Origin: Intoshia linei
Taxonomy: Eukaryota > Orthonectida > Rhopaluridae
Length of the DNA: 34,585 nt
Direction of reading: 5' to 3'
Assembly: GCA_001642005.1 (NCBI GenBank)
Contig: LWCA01000284.1
Span: forward strand, 1 to 34,585
Shown: piece by piece, positions 1 through 11,180 of the stretch
Layout: the number at the start of each line of letters is the position of its first letter
Position numbering within the stretch: the first letter of the stretch is position 1
Position numbers and translations under genes: made by a program
The notes under the pieces: generated by a model
The model's database searches: none
Told to the model about the DNA's origin: nothing
Seen by the model: the letters and a program-made list of their open reading frames with translations, nothing else

Positions 1-314
1 TGCTTTTACATTAGCTGCTGCACTGTCAGTTATTATTTGGACGACATTTTCAGATCCTAATTTGTTTATTACAGTCATTATGTTATTTTTTATAAAATGA
101 GCATGTTTTCGTTCTCCACTGATCTGTCTCTGATAAAATATAGTTTCCACATGTGCTGGCATTTTCGTACATTTTCTAACTTGTGTACCTTGAAAATGTA
201 AACGTATTTTTGTGGCTAAAGACACGTTGAATTTAAAATTACAATAATTGCAAGATACTTCTTTAATACTTCCTAAAATGTCATGTAATGGTTGCGACAA
301 GTTTACAAATTTGT
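1..314 (-). pseudogene. hAT-family transposase fragment with BED-type zinc finger
   Basis: An open frame on the minus strand runs from about 314 to the left edge with no stop and no start codon (a TAA lies just upstream at about 315). It begins with a BED-finger-like pattern: CNYC, then a basic stretch ending in RLHF and a later KC. It ends in a segment typical of the hAT/DUF659 transposase core: INKLGSENVVQIITDSAAAN, in which the Asp of ITDSAA would be a catalytic-core residue. It therefore looks like the N-terminal third of a hAT transposase, cut by the window edge. The missing start may be an upstream exon or truncation. Family assignment is from motif recognition only. Confidence 0.7.
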
Positions 315-708
315 ATTAATTACCTCTAGAAGCCAAAACCTAAACGTGTAACCACTCAATTCCCTGTGTACGAGGCATTTTTAAATATATATAAATTAAA
401 GTTATTTTTATTTTATTTGAACGTTTTTTATCGTTTTTTTCAAAAATCGAATAAAACGAGCATTTTTTTTCAAATTTTAACGTTTTTTTCCATTATGGTT
501 TCAATCAACCAACCACCGTTCAAATTTAAAAACAGTTTTTGCGGTTTTCAATACGTTTTTTAAAAATTATAAATTTGAAATTGATTAATTTTAAATAGAA
601 ATAAATTTAACATTATTTTATGGTATTTTTCTATTATTGATACATTGCTCTTTTGATTTTGTAAATACATTAGTACAGTTGTAATTATTCATATTTACAA
701 AATTGAAA

Positions 709-1589
709 TGGTGTTATTCGACGAATTTGAAGATTGTGAAAAAGAGTTTATCAAGAAATGCTTTGAAATTGATAAAATTAAGAAAATACGATAATGTAGA
801 ATGAAAGCTCCAAATTGTCTATACATTTTTAATTTCAAAATAAGAATAATAAACTTCAAAACGAGAATAACAAAGTTCCAAATGAGAATAGTAAACTTCA
901 AAACGAGAATATCAAATTCAATTTATCTGTATCAAAAGTTGCGGTTTCCCACTATCTGAACAATCTTTTATACACTCTAAAAACGATACGACATGAACCT
1001 GAAAATGCAAACAATGCCGTAAATAAAAAGAAAAGAAGAAATTTTACTTTAAGGTTACTTGAATTATAATCTGAAAATGCAAATATTATGTTTATGAATG
1101 AAACTAATTTTAATTTACACATTTCAAGAAGGCAAGGTAGATCACAACGCGGTGAGCGTTGTACCTCAATTGCGGCTGGATCAAGGAGTGCCAATATACA
1201 TTGTATTGGCAATGTAGAACTTATCCATTACGAAATTAAAAGAGGAAGTTTCAGAAAGAAAAGTTCACAAGAATGGATCAAAATTGCTTAAGAAAAGCAA
1301 TGGAAAAATACAATAGCCCTGTTGTCGTCGTTATTGATAACGCTTCAGTGCACAGCGATATGGAGAGTATATTACTAATACCAGAATTTTCTGAACATTC
1401 AATTTTAAGGCTTGGACCATAAATCCTATGCTTAACCCAATTGAGACGGTGTGGTCAAGCGTTAAAGCCTAGATAAAGCGATCACTTGCCGTTCGCCTTG
1501 AGGAGGTATTACATAGACAAGAAAATGTATTTATGACTGAATCAAGAGCACGTGCCCTAGAACAGCTAATGAGAGAATCTATGAATTGA
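709..1589 (+). pseudogene. Decayed Tc1/mariner (IS630 superfamily, DDE_3) transposase
   Basis: The pieces are collinear but in different frames. ATG at 709 opens MVLFDEFEDCEKEF and stops at 792. A second frame (about 826-1068) has a heptad-like NENSKLQ repeat, then an HTH-like VSKVAVSHYLNNLLYTLK. A third frame (1,088-1,291) has FMNETNFNLHISRRQGRS and IHCIGNVELIHYEIKRGSF. Later come VVVIDNASVHSDM (about 1,320-1,360) and PMLNPIETVWSSVKA (about 1,425-1,470), with an in-frame stop after KA and a last stop at 1,587-1,589. These match the order of a mariner-type DDE transposase. The first catalytic Asp is replaced by Asn (MNE instead of the usual DE); the middle Asp (IDNA) and the final Glu (NPIE) remain. 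At least two frame changes and one stop make it inactive. I saw no terminal inverted repeats. Confidence 0.8.
826..922 (+). repeat. 21-bp tandem repeat coding for a heptad NENxKLQ
   Basis: About four imperfect copies of a 21-bp unit of the form AAACGAGAATAACAAAGTTC. In the frame of the neighbouring transposase it reads NNKLQ NENNKVP NENSKLQ NENIKF, a seven-residue Asn/Glu/Lys/Leu repeat. It sits just before the helix-turn-helix part of the mariner pseudogene. Confidence 0.65.
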
Positions 1590-1599
1590 ATTAGTATAT

Positions 1600-2711
1600 C
1601 TACGTGTGCTAATTGTATGGCATGGTGTATACGGTTAAAATTATTATTTTATTGTTTTGTGACACATTTGAAAATAGTGATTATAAAATGTGCTCATATG
1701 TTAGTCCAAAGGCGGCTTATGTTAATCTGCTAATTCACATTTTTAGTGGTATGGATTTACTAATTTCATTGTATATGTTATATATGTCTATGTTATATCA
1801 TTATTCAAGAAGCAAAGTCAAGAATGTAACTTTTTTGAATAAAATCTTTAATTACACTTGTAGACCTTGAATAAAATCTGATTTTAACTTTTCAATTTGC
1901 AGTAAAATGATATATTGCATTATGATCACATGTATTGCCCACGGCCGCACATAAACGCTCTCACGGCTTCACAACGTGCAGCCCTGATCTAAAGCCACTC
2001 CTTGCCACTCTAATATAAAAAGGTAAAAATTAAAATGTTGCATCTTGTTTACAAAAATTTAATATGAAATTAGATGTCGCCAATGAACATTGTTTATTTA
2101 GAGAAGTATACGTTGAGACGTTGAAATTGTAGATGATTGACTATTTCTTCATTTTTCTTTATGTGATACCTTTAAAAATACCTATATATTTATATATGTA
2201 TAATGTAATCACTGTAGCAACGGTAATATTATCTATTTATCGACTATTATATATTGCAAATATTGATTCTGCATATTTACTTAACTATTAAAGAATTTAA
2301 GTGTTATACTTAACGGCAAGATGAATGTAAAGAGTAGTTCATTTAGCAAGCCAATGTTGGGTAATTTTGTAATGGTACCATATTTATATATGATATTTAG
2401 TGAATGAAAAAATCATATGTTATTTCCCAAGTGAAGCTACTTATTACATCTATAACATTGAAATGAAAATGTACATAACAAATTTTAGATTAAGAATAAT
2501 ACCAAAGCATCATCGAATGGTTAAATATTTTTAAATGATGTTTTTTAATTTAATTTATTCTACTTTAATAGTAAGTTACCGTCAATAAATTGTTACTTAG
2601 GCAAAGTCCCACCCTGCATAGGCGTCTAAACACATTTAACGTCTTTGAAAATTATTGAAAAACACTAAACTATAAAATATGATTAAACCTTCATTTTAAT
2701 GATATTTTTAG
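1600..2711. other. Non-coding AT-rich stretch
   Basis: No credible coding frame; the only longer ORF (1,613-1,870) has transposon-flank composition and no family resemblance. The part at 1,930-1,990 is distinctly more GC-rich (CACGGCCGCACATAAACGCT) and looks like a fragment of another, older repeat. The rest is simple AT-rich sequence. Confidence 0.5.
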
Positions 2712-4291
2712 GAAGAATCTCCTCTATTAAATTCATATTTGAATTACTATGATATCCCTCTTATCAATATTTATGATATTAGAAAAAGTAAGTTGTTTAT
2801 GTTTGGGATTATTATACAGACAAATTTTGATCATTTTAATATGGTTAACATCAGTTATCAGTACATCACCATTAACGAGTACAATGAGATAAATACTATT
2901 GAGTAATTAATACAAATATTTATCCAATTAAAAAAAATGGCATTATTAATGTTTTCAATTGACTCATTTTTCCATAGGCGTTTATTTAAAATGCTATTCG
3001 ACTAAAAATTCCTTATAAGTATTATTATACACTTCATATACACTGCGTTCTAAGTTATTATGCAAACATTAAAAACATTAATCAATGAAATACGAGTTAT
3101 TAAATTTGATTAATTTTTAATTAATTAATCATATTTATATATTCGACTAATATTATTGTATCACCCAAGAAAAATGTAATGTATTTTAATTTTTTCAGTT
3201 ATTAACAGTTATTAATTATTTTTTTTATAGTTTATAATTCTAAAAATAAAACAAAATTACTTCAAACGTCCAAATTAAAAAAGGGTGAAAGATGCATTTC
3301 AATTCTAACTTCAGTAATTACAAATATTTTAATTTTATTTATAATGTTCCTCCCATTATCTACACCAGTGACCACCAAAAGTTTTGACATGGGGCCGTAG
3401 TTTGGTGGCCACCGATCTACACCATGGGTTCTTAACCTAATCCACTTGGCACCTCAAAAAAATATAATAAACTTAAATTTCTAGCTGAAATGGCTAAAAA
3501 TGATTTTTAATTTGAATTAAAAAACACTTTTTAAAAAATAAAAAACAATTTTTTTGTACGATTTATCAATATCATTTATTTTAGTATCGTTTAATATTTA
3601 CCGATTTCATTTTTTTGGATAAATGCTTAAAATTAAAAAGACATCCACGTGCAAACTGTATTTTTCTGGTAAAAAAAGTGGACACCCTAAAAAATTTGAA
3701 ACCAAATGGAGGAACATTTTTAATGGATATCTATATAAATAAATTTTTCATCCCATTTTAGCACATGAGAAATATTGAGATACGCATATTGATACCAAGA
3801 AACAGAGTTGGAATAGCGGTATATTATAGTATATATGTATATGTACAGTAGGTACACTGTACCTGGTACAGATTAAGAGGATCACATTTTGAAAAAGATG
3901 GTAGCTTTTACCAACTAGTCCATGTGGTTTTTAGGTTCTTTAATAGGTATAACCATATACAATATAATAATTAAATATGTTTTATGATGTAACCATTTTA
4001 TTAATTTAAAATGTTTATTTATGTATAATTAAAAATGATGTAACTAAATAAATGTTTATATTATCAGAAGCGACAAAATTATTATGAACGAAATGAAAAT
4101 TTTGAAAAAAAATATTTTTTTCTTTAAAATTTTTAAAAAGGTCCGCTTAATCTGTCGCTACAAGTATAAGTCAATATATTGATTTTATCAATTTAATGAT
4201 ATCTAATAATTAATTTAGATAAAAATAATTTTTACAGATATATCAGCCATCGTAGCAAAAGGTTGTTATACAGCAATGATTTATGGAAACG
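2712..4291 (+). CDS. Candidate exon pair of an unidentified gene (possibly N-terminal exons of the sugar transporter)
   Basis: Two short open segments have correct splice signals and matching phases. Exon a is 2,712-2,787 (acceptor TTTTTAG, donor AGTAAGT) and reads EESPLLNSYLNYYDIPLIN and onward. Exon b is 4,238-4,291 (acceptor TTTTTACAG, donor GGTAAAT) and reads ISAIVAKGCYTAMIYGN. Joining them gives an uninterrupted frame through an AAT codon split 1+2. Exon b is hydrophobic and could be the first membrane segment of the SLC2-type transporter whose recognisable exons begin near 7,445, but I found no exon linking them and the family match is weak. These could also be chance open frames in AT-rich DNA or part of a different gene. 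Confidence 0.3.
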
Positions 4292-5504
4292 GTAAATTGT
4301 GCTTTATTTCCAAAAAAATAAGTAGCTAGGTCTGCAGGGACTTTTCCTTATTTTTACCGACAGATTCAATGTAACCAGAAAATGGTTATAAAACAACAAA
4401 TTTTCATTATGCTATTCTAGAAAAATATACATTTATCATGTTTTTTCAGTCTACGGTTTTCATGACAGTGAATGTCAATGTTTTAGTCTGGGTAAAAATT
4501 GATTTGTTGTGACTGAGTTTTCTAAAAAATATAAATGTGCTTTTTTCAGCATGAAATGTAGGATAAATTTATGACAGTGCTTGAGCCTTGAAAAACTGTC
4601 TTAAACTGAAATATACATATCGTGAATGTGGCATTGTACAATGTAAATTGTAATGTAATCATTGTACAGTATGACATATTAATAATAATAATTTGACATT
4701 TTGTCAAAATATCGTGTGTGTAAAATATCGAGAATAATTTGTATTGTGATTTATCTTTAATTGACGTCATTTATATAATTAATTTACAACCTTTAGAGCA
4801 GACTCAACCAGCTTTAAACTATAATATGAATTTTTATAAAAATATTCAAAAAGGGCGCAAAATCACCTATGAAAAGTGAGTATAATAAATGTAAAAATAA
4901 TATATTAAGTATATACGAAGAAAAATACTTGACCTGTCTCAATGCCGATTCCAGTTTATCTAGAACCAACTATAAAAAGACTACAAATGATGATTTATTT
5001 CCAGTAATATATGCATATAAATATTAATACCTATTACCTGGTAATATCAGGCTGGTTAATGAATACTGCAGTATACTATGTCACTAGCTCAGTGTTTTTC
5101 ACATTCTTTTGGCTTTTGACGCACAATAATAAATTAAATTTATACATATGTTAAATTAAAAAATGTCTTGATATTACAAAAAGGTTATAATCTGAGGTGT
5201 ATTACGGTCCGTAAACGCCTGTATCGTACAGTTAGTCCATTAATTAAAAAATTAAGTTTTTATTGAATTTATTGATGGTTAATTTTCATTGTAGAAAGTA
5301 GCTAGAAATTAATTAGAAAATAGATTCATGTTATTGCCTACAAAACGGGTTTTCATTCTCACGCCCAATGAAATTTAAGTTATATGCAAAAAAATTTCTT
5401 ATTACTATCAAATTTATTGTAATGTAGATTATAAACTCTTCAAACCAAAATTATCTTTAATATCTTTTAAAAAATTATGTGAAAAAAAAAATTTCCCCTT
5501 AAAG
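4292..5504. other. Non-coding AT-rich stretch with repeat-like ends
   Basis: No supported gene. A CAGTGTTTTTCACATTCTTT motif near 5,088 resembles the outer end of a hAT element, but I found neither a matching opposite end nor a target-site duplication. A similar motif lies upstream at about 3,422 (CCATGGGTTCTTAACCTAAT). Confidence 0.4.
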
Positions 5505-6351
5505 CAGCGATCCCGATTAGGGGTCCTTGAACCACTTGGATGTCAAAAATATATGTCTGGGGTCCGTGAAATTCAAATAAAATATAGAATAACTAAAGTT
5601 GATCAACTTTTGTTTATTTTTATAGGAGAATTTTAATATTTATTACAGAGTTGCCAAATTTTGGAGAATTTATATCAAAGCATAGACGACTGCCACATTA
5701 TTATTTAAAAAATCACACTTTTATGTCACCATTAATAAAATTTAATAAAAAATACTATTTCAAACCCTCAGGGAAAAATCTACTTTTACTGATATATTTT
5801 TATAAAATGCACTTATTCCAACCCCAAAATAAAAATTTAATTTTACCAACGATAAAGGGAAATATCCTCTTTTTCCAGTATTTTTTTTATAAAATCCGAT
5901 TTTATCAAATCTTATGAGCCACAATTCTTAATCCAAAATAAAAAATCCCATTTTTCCAATATTTTTTTGAAAAACACGATTTTACCATATCTTATAAGAA
6001 AAAACCTCGTATTCCACTCCCAAAATATAAAAATCCAATTTTATCAACGATAAAGAGAAATATTCTTTTTTTGGCAAAATATAACTTTTAAAAAGCCGAT
6101 TTTATCAAATCTTATGAACAACAAATTCCTAATGCAAAACCGAAAATAAAAAATTCTGTTTCCAATATTTTTTTGATAAATCTAATTTAACCATCCATTA
6201 TAAAAAAAATCCCTATTATCAAATATTTACTGGAAAACAAGATTTTACCAAATCTTATGAGAAAAAACCTTTAATTTTTTTTACATTGAGGTCCAAAAAA
6301 ATAAATATTTTGAAATATGGGTGCGTACACTATTTGAATCGGGAATCATTG
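5505..6351 (+). mobile_element. Complete hAT-type MITE with internal repeat units
   Basis: The left end CAGCGATCCCGATTAGG and the right end (reverse complement CAATGATTCCCGATTCAAAT) form imperfect terminal inverted repeats starting CA-G/A, as in hAT elements. The flanking 8-mers CCTTAAAG (5,497-5,504) and CCTTGAAG (6,352-6,359) differ at one base, as expected for an aged 8-bp hAT target-site duplication. Inside are several degenerate units of very roughly 60-120 bp, each ending in a motif like CGATTTTACCAAATCTTATG. The open frame at 5,651-5,917 is a translation of these repeats and not a gene. There is no transposase inside, so the element is non-autonomous. Two related copies lie at 16,285-16,722 and 19,853-20,079. 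Confidence 0.8.
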
Positions 6352-6510
6352 CCTTGAAGAATAAATTTCTAAATAAACATAAATTTGGTAAAAAAATAAA
6401 TAATATGATTAATTAGCAAAATCGATGATTATGTAGCTTTAAGACAATGTTTTTCAAACGTGGAATCGCGTAAATTTGAAAATTTTATGCATTACATTTT
6501 ATATTTTTTA

Positions 6511-7353
6511 CTAGGTTGATTGTTATGTACTACGTACAAACAGGACATAGCTCTGCCGAAGGCACATTTTTATTCTACTTAAAAAATAAATTCACGTTGA
6601 AAATCTAACTTAAAAATCCTACTATTCACTATTGTCAATCATTTAAAGGAGTGGTTCCCAAACTTGTTCAGGTGGAATCATCATATCACATTTACTTTAA
6701 AGAGACTTATTCCATCTTTATTTTTTGTGTGTTAACATTTGCGTAAAAAATTTTAAAAACGATTGTTATCCCATTTTTTTAATTTATTAGACAGAACGGT
6801 TTAATTTAACATAGAAAACATTTCGAAAAAAAATATATGAATACTAAAATGCTTTTTTGACCGTGAACTCGTCACTTATTCGGATTGAAATTTCTGTGTG
6901 TGTTAANAAATGCTTTTTTGACCGTGAAGTCGTCACTTATTCGGATTGAAATTTTTTGTGTGTATTAACAGGATACATCTGTACCATCTGTAATTTTTTT
7001 TAAATTTTAGGGGTGTTTTCATTAAAAAAAGAAGGGTAATTTGGGGTTTTGGCCCTGAAGATATAATTTTTTTAAATTTAAATATATGATAATGTTGATG
7101 ATTTTAAAATTTGTATCAGCGTATATATTTTTTTAAATTCTCCAACTCGTTTGATTTTAAAAAAGAGGGACGATTGGGGTTTTTGACACGTAAGATGTGA
7201 GTTTGGAAGGTTGAAATTTATCTTATTATACGTCCCGGCAAAAACTGTAATTGAAATGTGGTCTTTATAAAATTCTAAGACGGGTAGTTATGTAAATAAA
7301 GTGTAACACACACAGACAAACAAAAATCGCGTAGCATATTATATAAGTTAGGA
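6511..7353 (-). mobile_element. Non-autonomous Helitron-like element, complete copy 1
   Basis: Read on the minus strand the element begins TCCTAACTTATATAATATGC and ends in CAACCTAG. It lies between an A (5' side) and a T (3' side), the insertion pattern of Helitrons. Just inside the CTAG end, TGTACGTAGTACA forms a five-base-pair hairpin with a 3-nt loop, as Helitron 3' ends do. There are no terminal inverted repeats, no target duplication and no Rep/helicase frame. It contains a single N at 6,907, where about 60 bp is directly duplicated (6,847-6,906 and 6,908-6,967). It lies in the probable intronic region upstream of the sugar transporter. Confidence 0.75.
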
Positions 7354-7444
7354 TGTATTTATTATCATCAAAAAATAATTGTATTTCAGTCACATTAGGA
7401 GATTTTAATTATTATGTTTTTAATATCATACATAATACAATCTG

Positions 7445-8966
7445 AATAGAAAAAAGTTGGTCATGATATCACAAATTGTTGGAATTAGTAAAGCTTTTAT
7501 ACAGTACTTGTCCTATTTATTGAATCTTACCTCATTTTTGCCTATAGGGAGATTAATAATGGGATGGAATATGGGTAATTTTATATATAAATTTAAAATT
7601 TAGCGCAATTAAGATGTGGGAGCTCAACTATCAGTGATGTATATTGCGAAATCTGTCCATTTCAATTTAGAGGATCTCTAGCCACATTTCATCAAATAAC
7701 AATAAATACAGGCATTACAATCGGTTCTACCTATGGGATTAATTTTATTTTATGTAATACATTTGTATATAATGTATTTGTAGCTATTTTCACACATATT
7801 CATAATTTTTTAATCATAAACTATCTTTAATCATTTTTTTTAAATTCTCGGTTTCTTAATTTTTTAATAAACTGGCAACACAGTGTGTTGAACACACGGA
7901 TTCCCTTTTGTTTTTAAATAAATGTATAATATGTAGTATAATATAGGAACGACAGAAAAATGGTCGTATGTACGATACGTATGTGTCGAAAGGTCAAATT
8001 CAAATTCGAAACATTTAAAAATAAACAATTTTATATTCCTCTTTTAATGGCTATTGGTATGTATTACATTCAACAACTCTGTGGAATAAATATGGTTTTG
8101 GCTAAATCAGTCATCTTTAACGTTTTAATTTAGATATTTTTTTATTCTTACGCAATGTACAAAAATATTTTTCCAAATGAAAACTATGTCCCATACGCTG
8201 TCATTGTAACAAATTTTGTTTCCGCTATAAGCGTTTTGCCTACCGTAATTTATTAATAATATATATATTATAATAATAAATATTAATTAATAATAGATAT
8301 ACATCATTTTATCATTTTATTAGTAAAGTATGTATTTAGGTTTTCTTGATTGACAAGGTTGGAAGACGACCTTTAATAATATATTCAACAATATGCATGA
8401 TTATATCAATGATCACTGTGGTTGTATTAAATGCTTACATGGTTCCTTCGAATACGGTTCATTATTTGGTAAAAATTTTAACCATTGTAGGACAAAAGCA
8501 ATATAATATTAGCAATTCTGGCCTCTATTCATTATACTGTATGTAATTTTCTACGAATTTGGACTTGGTAAAATTAGTTTGATTTACAATAAAACTCAAT
8601 TTAGGACCTTTACCGTTCATATATTCAAGTGAACTTTTCAGACAAGATACGCGCGCATTAGCTTCAAGTATATCGGGGTTATTTAGTTGGATTTTTACTC
8701 TTTTGGTCAGTTTAATTGTTCCAGTATTACAATTATGAAACTTTATTAATATATAGATATACATATTTCTATTATAGGAAAAATTGAAACATTACATATT
8801 TACAATATTTATAGCTAATTGTATCATATTTTTAATTCCATTCTATTTCTATTTCCCTGAAACTAAAAACAAATCTTTTGATGATATTTACAAGTTATTT
8901 TCTTTTGAAAACTTGCAAACTTCAAATTATTCTGATCAATCTGAAAATGAACATGTAAATAATTAA
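7445..8966 (+). pseudogene. SLC2/GLUT-type sugar transporter, 5' half broken, 3' half intact
   Basis: This is a facilitative hexose transporter of the major facilitator superfamily, which would sit in the plasma membrane with twelve helices. Exons: about 7,445-7,574 (NRKKLVMIS ... GRLIMGWNM), 7,614 onward to 8,094 (VGAQLSVMYIA, then PFQFRGSLATFHQ, then YYIQQLCGINM), 8,134-8,244, 8,340-8,468 (LIDKVGRRPL), 8,513-8,567, 8,605-8,723 (GPLPFIYSSELF) and 8,778-8,966 (PETKNKSFDDI, stop). Introns are 39, 39, 95, 44, 37 and 54 bp. Alignment by eye needs a one-base shift near 7,648, and there is an in-frame TAA at 7,828-7,830 just before the family's PESPR position (here NSRFL), followed by more stops before 8,010. 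The last six exons (37, 43, 18, 40 and 63 codons after the QQLCGINM exon) splice perfectly. It is either a decaying gene or one with assembly errors in its first half; helices 1-3 were not found. Confidence 0.8.
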
Positions 8967-9616
8967 ATTTTATTTTTTAATGTTTTGTATAATTTATTTA
9001 TTTTTCCTTTTATTCAGCGTCTATTCTGCCATTTTGACGTCACATTTGAGGTATATCATGATTCATGAATTATAATAATAAAAAAAATTATACATGATCT
9101 CACTTTAGCTGTCAATATTTTTGTTGAAATATGTAATCTATTAATAACGAATGTATTGATGTAATATGATTAAAATTATTAGTTTCAGTAAGATGATATG
9201 CGAAATTTTATACATAATAAAACCTATATTTTAATAAAGTGCATACTTGTCGTATTTGATAACTAATCATAAATAAATAGGAAACGATAAATAAGACTCA
9301 GTTTTCTCATGTAAAAAAATATTATGATCATTTTTGACAAATTGTCAATAGGGAATATTTTTTTTATCAAAACTTAAAAATAGTTTTTTGAACATTTTTT
9401 TAACCAAGACCTTAATGGCAATGTTCACATTATTCTTTACCAAACTTGAGGGGGAATTTTCATATTATTTTTTATGTATTAAAGGTTTGATACTTCAAGC
9501 TCTGTAACATCTAATATACAGTGTTATATCGTTAATCCTTGGTCAAAAAAAATTGTAGTGTTGACCATGCCGATGGGATTAAGTGGATATTGCTTTATTT
9601 TTTTAATTATAGGATA

Positions 9617-10001
9617 CTAGTTTGACTGTTATGTACTATGTACAAACAGCACATAGCTCTGCCAAAGGCACATTCTTATTATACCAAAAAAATAAATTCA
9701 TGTTGAAAATCTAACTTAAAAATCCTACCATTCACTATTATCAGTCCTTTAATTGATTGATTACTAAAATGCTTTTTTGACCGTGAAGTCGTCACTTATT
9801 TGGATTGAAATTTTTTATGTGTGTTAACAGGATACAACTGTACCACTTGTAAATTTTTTGAAATTCTAGGGCTGTTTTCATTAAAAAAGAAGGGTAATTT
9901 GTGGTTTTGGCCTTGAAGAGATAATTTTTTTAAATTTAAATTTATGATAATGTTTATGATTTTAAAATCCGTATCAGCGTATATATTTTTTTAAATTCTC
10001 C
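9617..10001 (-). mobile_element. Helitron-like element, copy 2, truncated at an N
   Basis: On the plus strand it starts A|CTAGTTTGACTGTTATGTACT and contains the same hairpin sequence as copy 1, with a changed loop base (TGTACTATGTACA), so the stem is conserved. It follows copy 1 (GCTCTGCCAAAGGCACATTC, then TTTTTGACCGTGAAGTCGTC) up to TTAAATTCTCC at 10,001 and then stops at the N. The outer end carrying the TCCTAACTTATAT terminus is absent. Confidence 0.7.
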
Positions 10002-10669
10002 NATATTCATTAAATATCAGTTCATATTAAAATACAAAATTATCATAATGAAAATTGTATATAAATACATTTTATTCTTATTAATTAATGTTTTATTCGA
10101 GTTTAGTATAATTTTGATTGATTAAAATTTAAATTACAATTAATTAAGTAATTAATTAATAATAAATAATACGATTCGTCAGTGAAATATAACATATACG
10201 TAACTACAACATTTATAACACGCACATTAAAACATTATCATTTTTATGTCAATGTCGCAATGGGTTAATAATAAGAATATTTCAATGAAAAGTATTTCAA
10301 TAAAAGTTACTTTTTTTATATAGTAACGCTATGAAATAAAATTATGTGTTTTAGTATATGGAATGTTTATATGAAATTTCAATAAAAAGTATTTTAGTAT
10401 ATAGAGCTTCTACTGTACTTTAATTAAACTTACCAGCTTTTTGATGGGATAATGGTCATAGCATAATTTAAAATAGTTTGACATCTCTGGTCTAGAGTCT
10501 ATACTTTAATTATAGACGCCCAACTGTCGCTTATATTACTCAAGATATACTTTATTTTTATCAAAGTTACATACATATACAATATAAATATATATATGTA
10601 CAATACAAACAGCTAAGTATAATTTGAGTAGACAGTGTACTATACAATGTGTAGTCTACGTATATTTTA

Positions 10670-11180
10670 TATTTCTGGGTTGAAATTTTGTATTTATATC
10701 AACTGAAATAAGCTGTAGAATAATCTTTTTTTTCAATTATAGAACCATTAATTATTTCAAATTTTTTGTTTTAATAGAATAGTTTCAAAATAAAAAAATG
10801 AATATTAAAGTATATTTTTATTATATTATTAATATTTTTTGTTCATGAAGTCGTCAGTTAATCAGATTGAAATATTTAAAAAATTGAAATTTAAATAGAT
10901 ATAGCCGTATGAATTTTAAGTTTTTTTAAAATTCTAGGACTATTTTTATTTTTTAAAACAAAGCGTAATCTGGGATTTGACTATGAAGCTGTGCGTTTCT
11001 GAGGTTGAGATTTACGACAATTTTAATGATTTTAAAACGCGTCCCAGAATTTATGTTTTATTCAATTCTTAGGCTGATTTTATCTTTAAACCTAAGGGAA
11101 AATTAGGTTTTAACCATGAGGGCTCAAATGCAGACACTGAAAAATAGATACAGTTTTCGAAATAAAGATAAATCCAACGG
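10670..11180. repeat. Diverged relic of the Helitron-like family
   Basis: Phrases shared with the inner part of the longer copies include TTGAAATTTTGTATTTATAT, the TATCAACTGAAATAAGCT segment and CATGAAGTCGTCAGTTAATC. Divergence is much higher than between copies 1 to 6. Similar weak echoes are seen at about 14,600-14,900, 15,460-15,680 and 29,380-29,490. Confidence 0.5.

Noticed and set aside
5088-5110. hAT-like left end CAGTGTTTTTCACATTC
   Set aside because: No matching right end or 8-bp duplication could be found, so no element can be drawn.
5651-5917. 88-residue ORF
   Set aside because: It is a translation of the internal repeat units of the hAT MITE and has no family resemblance.
7614-7700. 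Alternative splice (29-bp intron) that avoids the frameshift in the transporter
   Set aside because: It would need an intron shorter than any other here and adds four residues where the family has none; the 39-bp intron plus a one-base shift aligns exactly on both sides.
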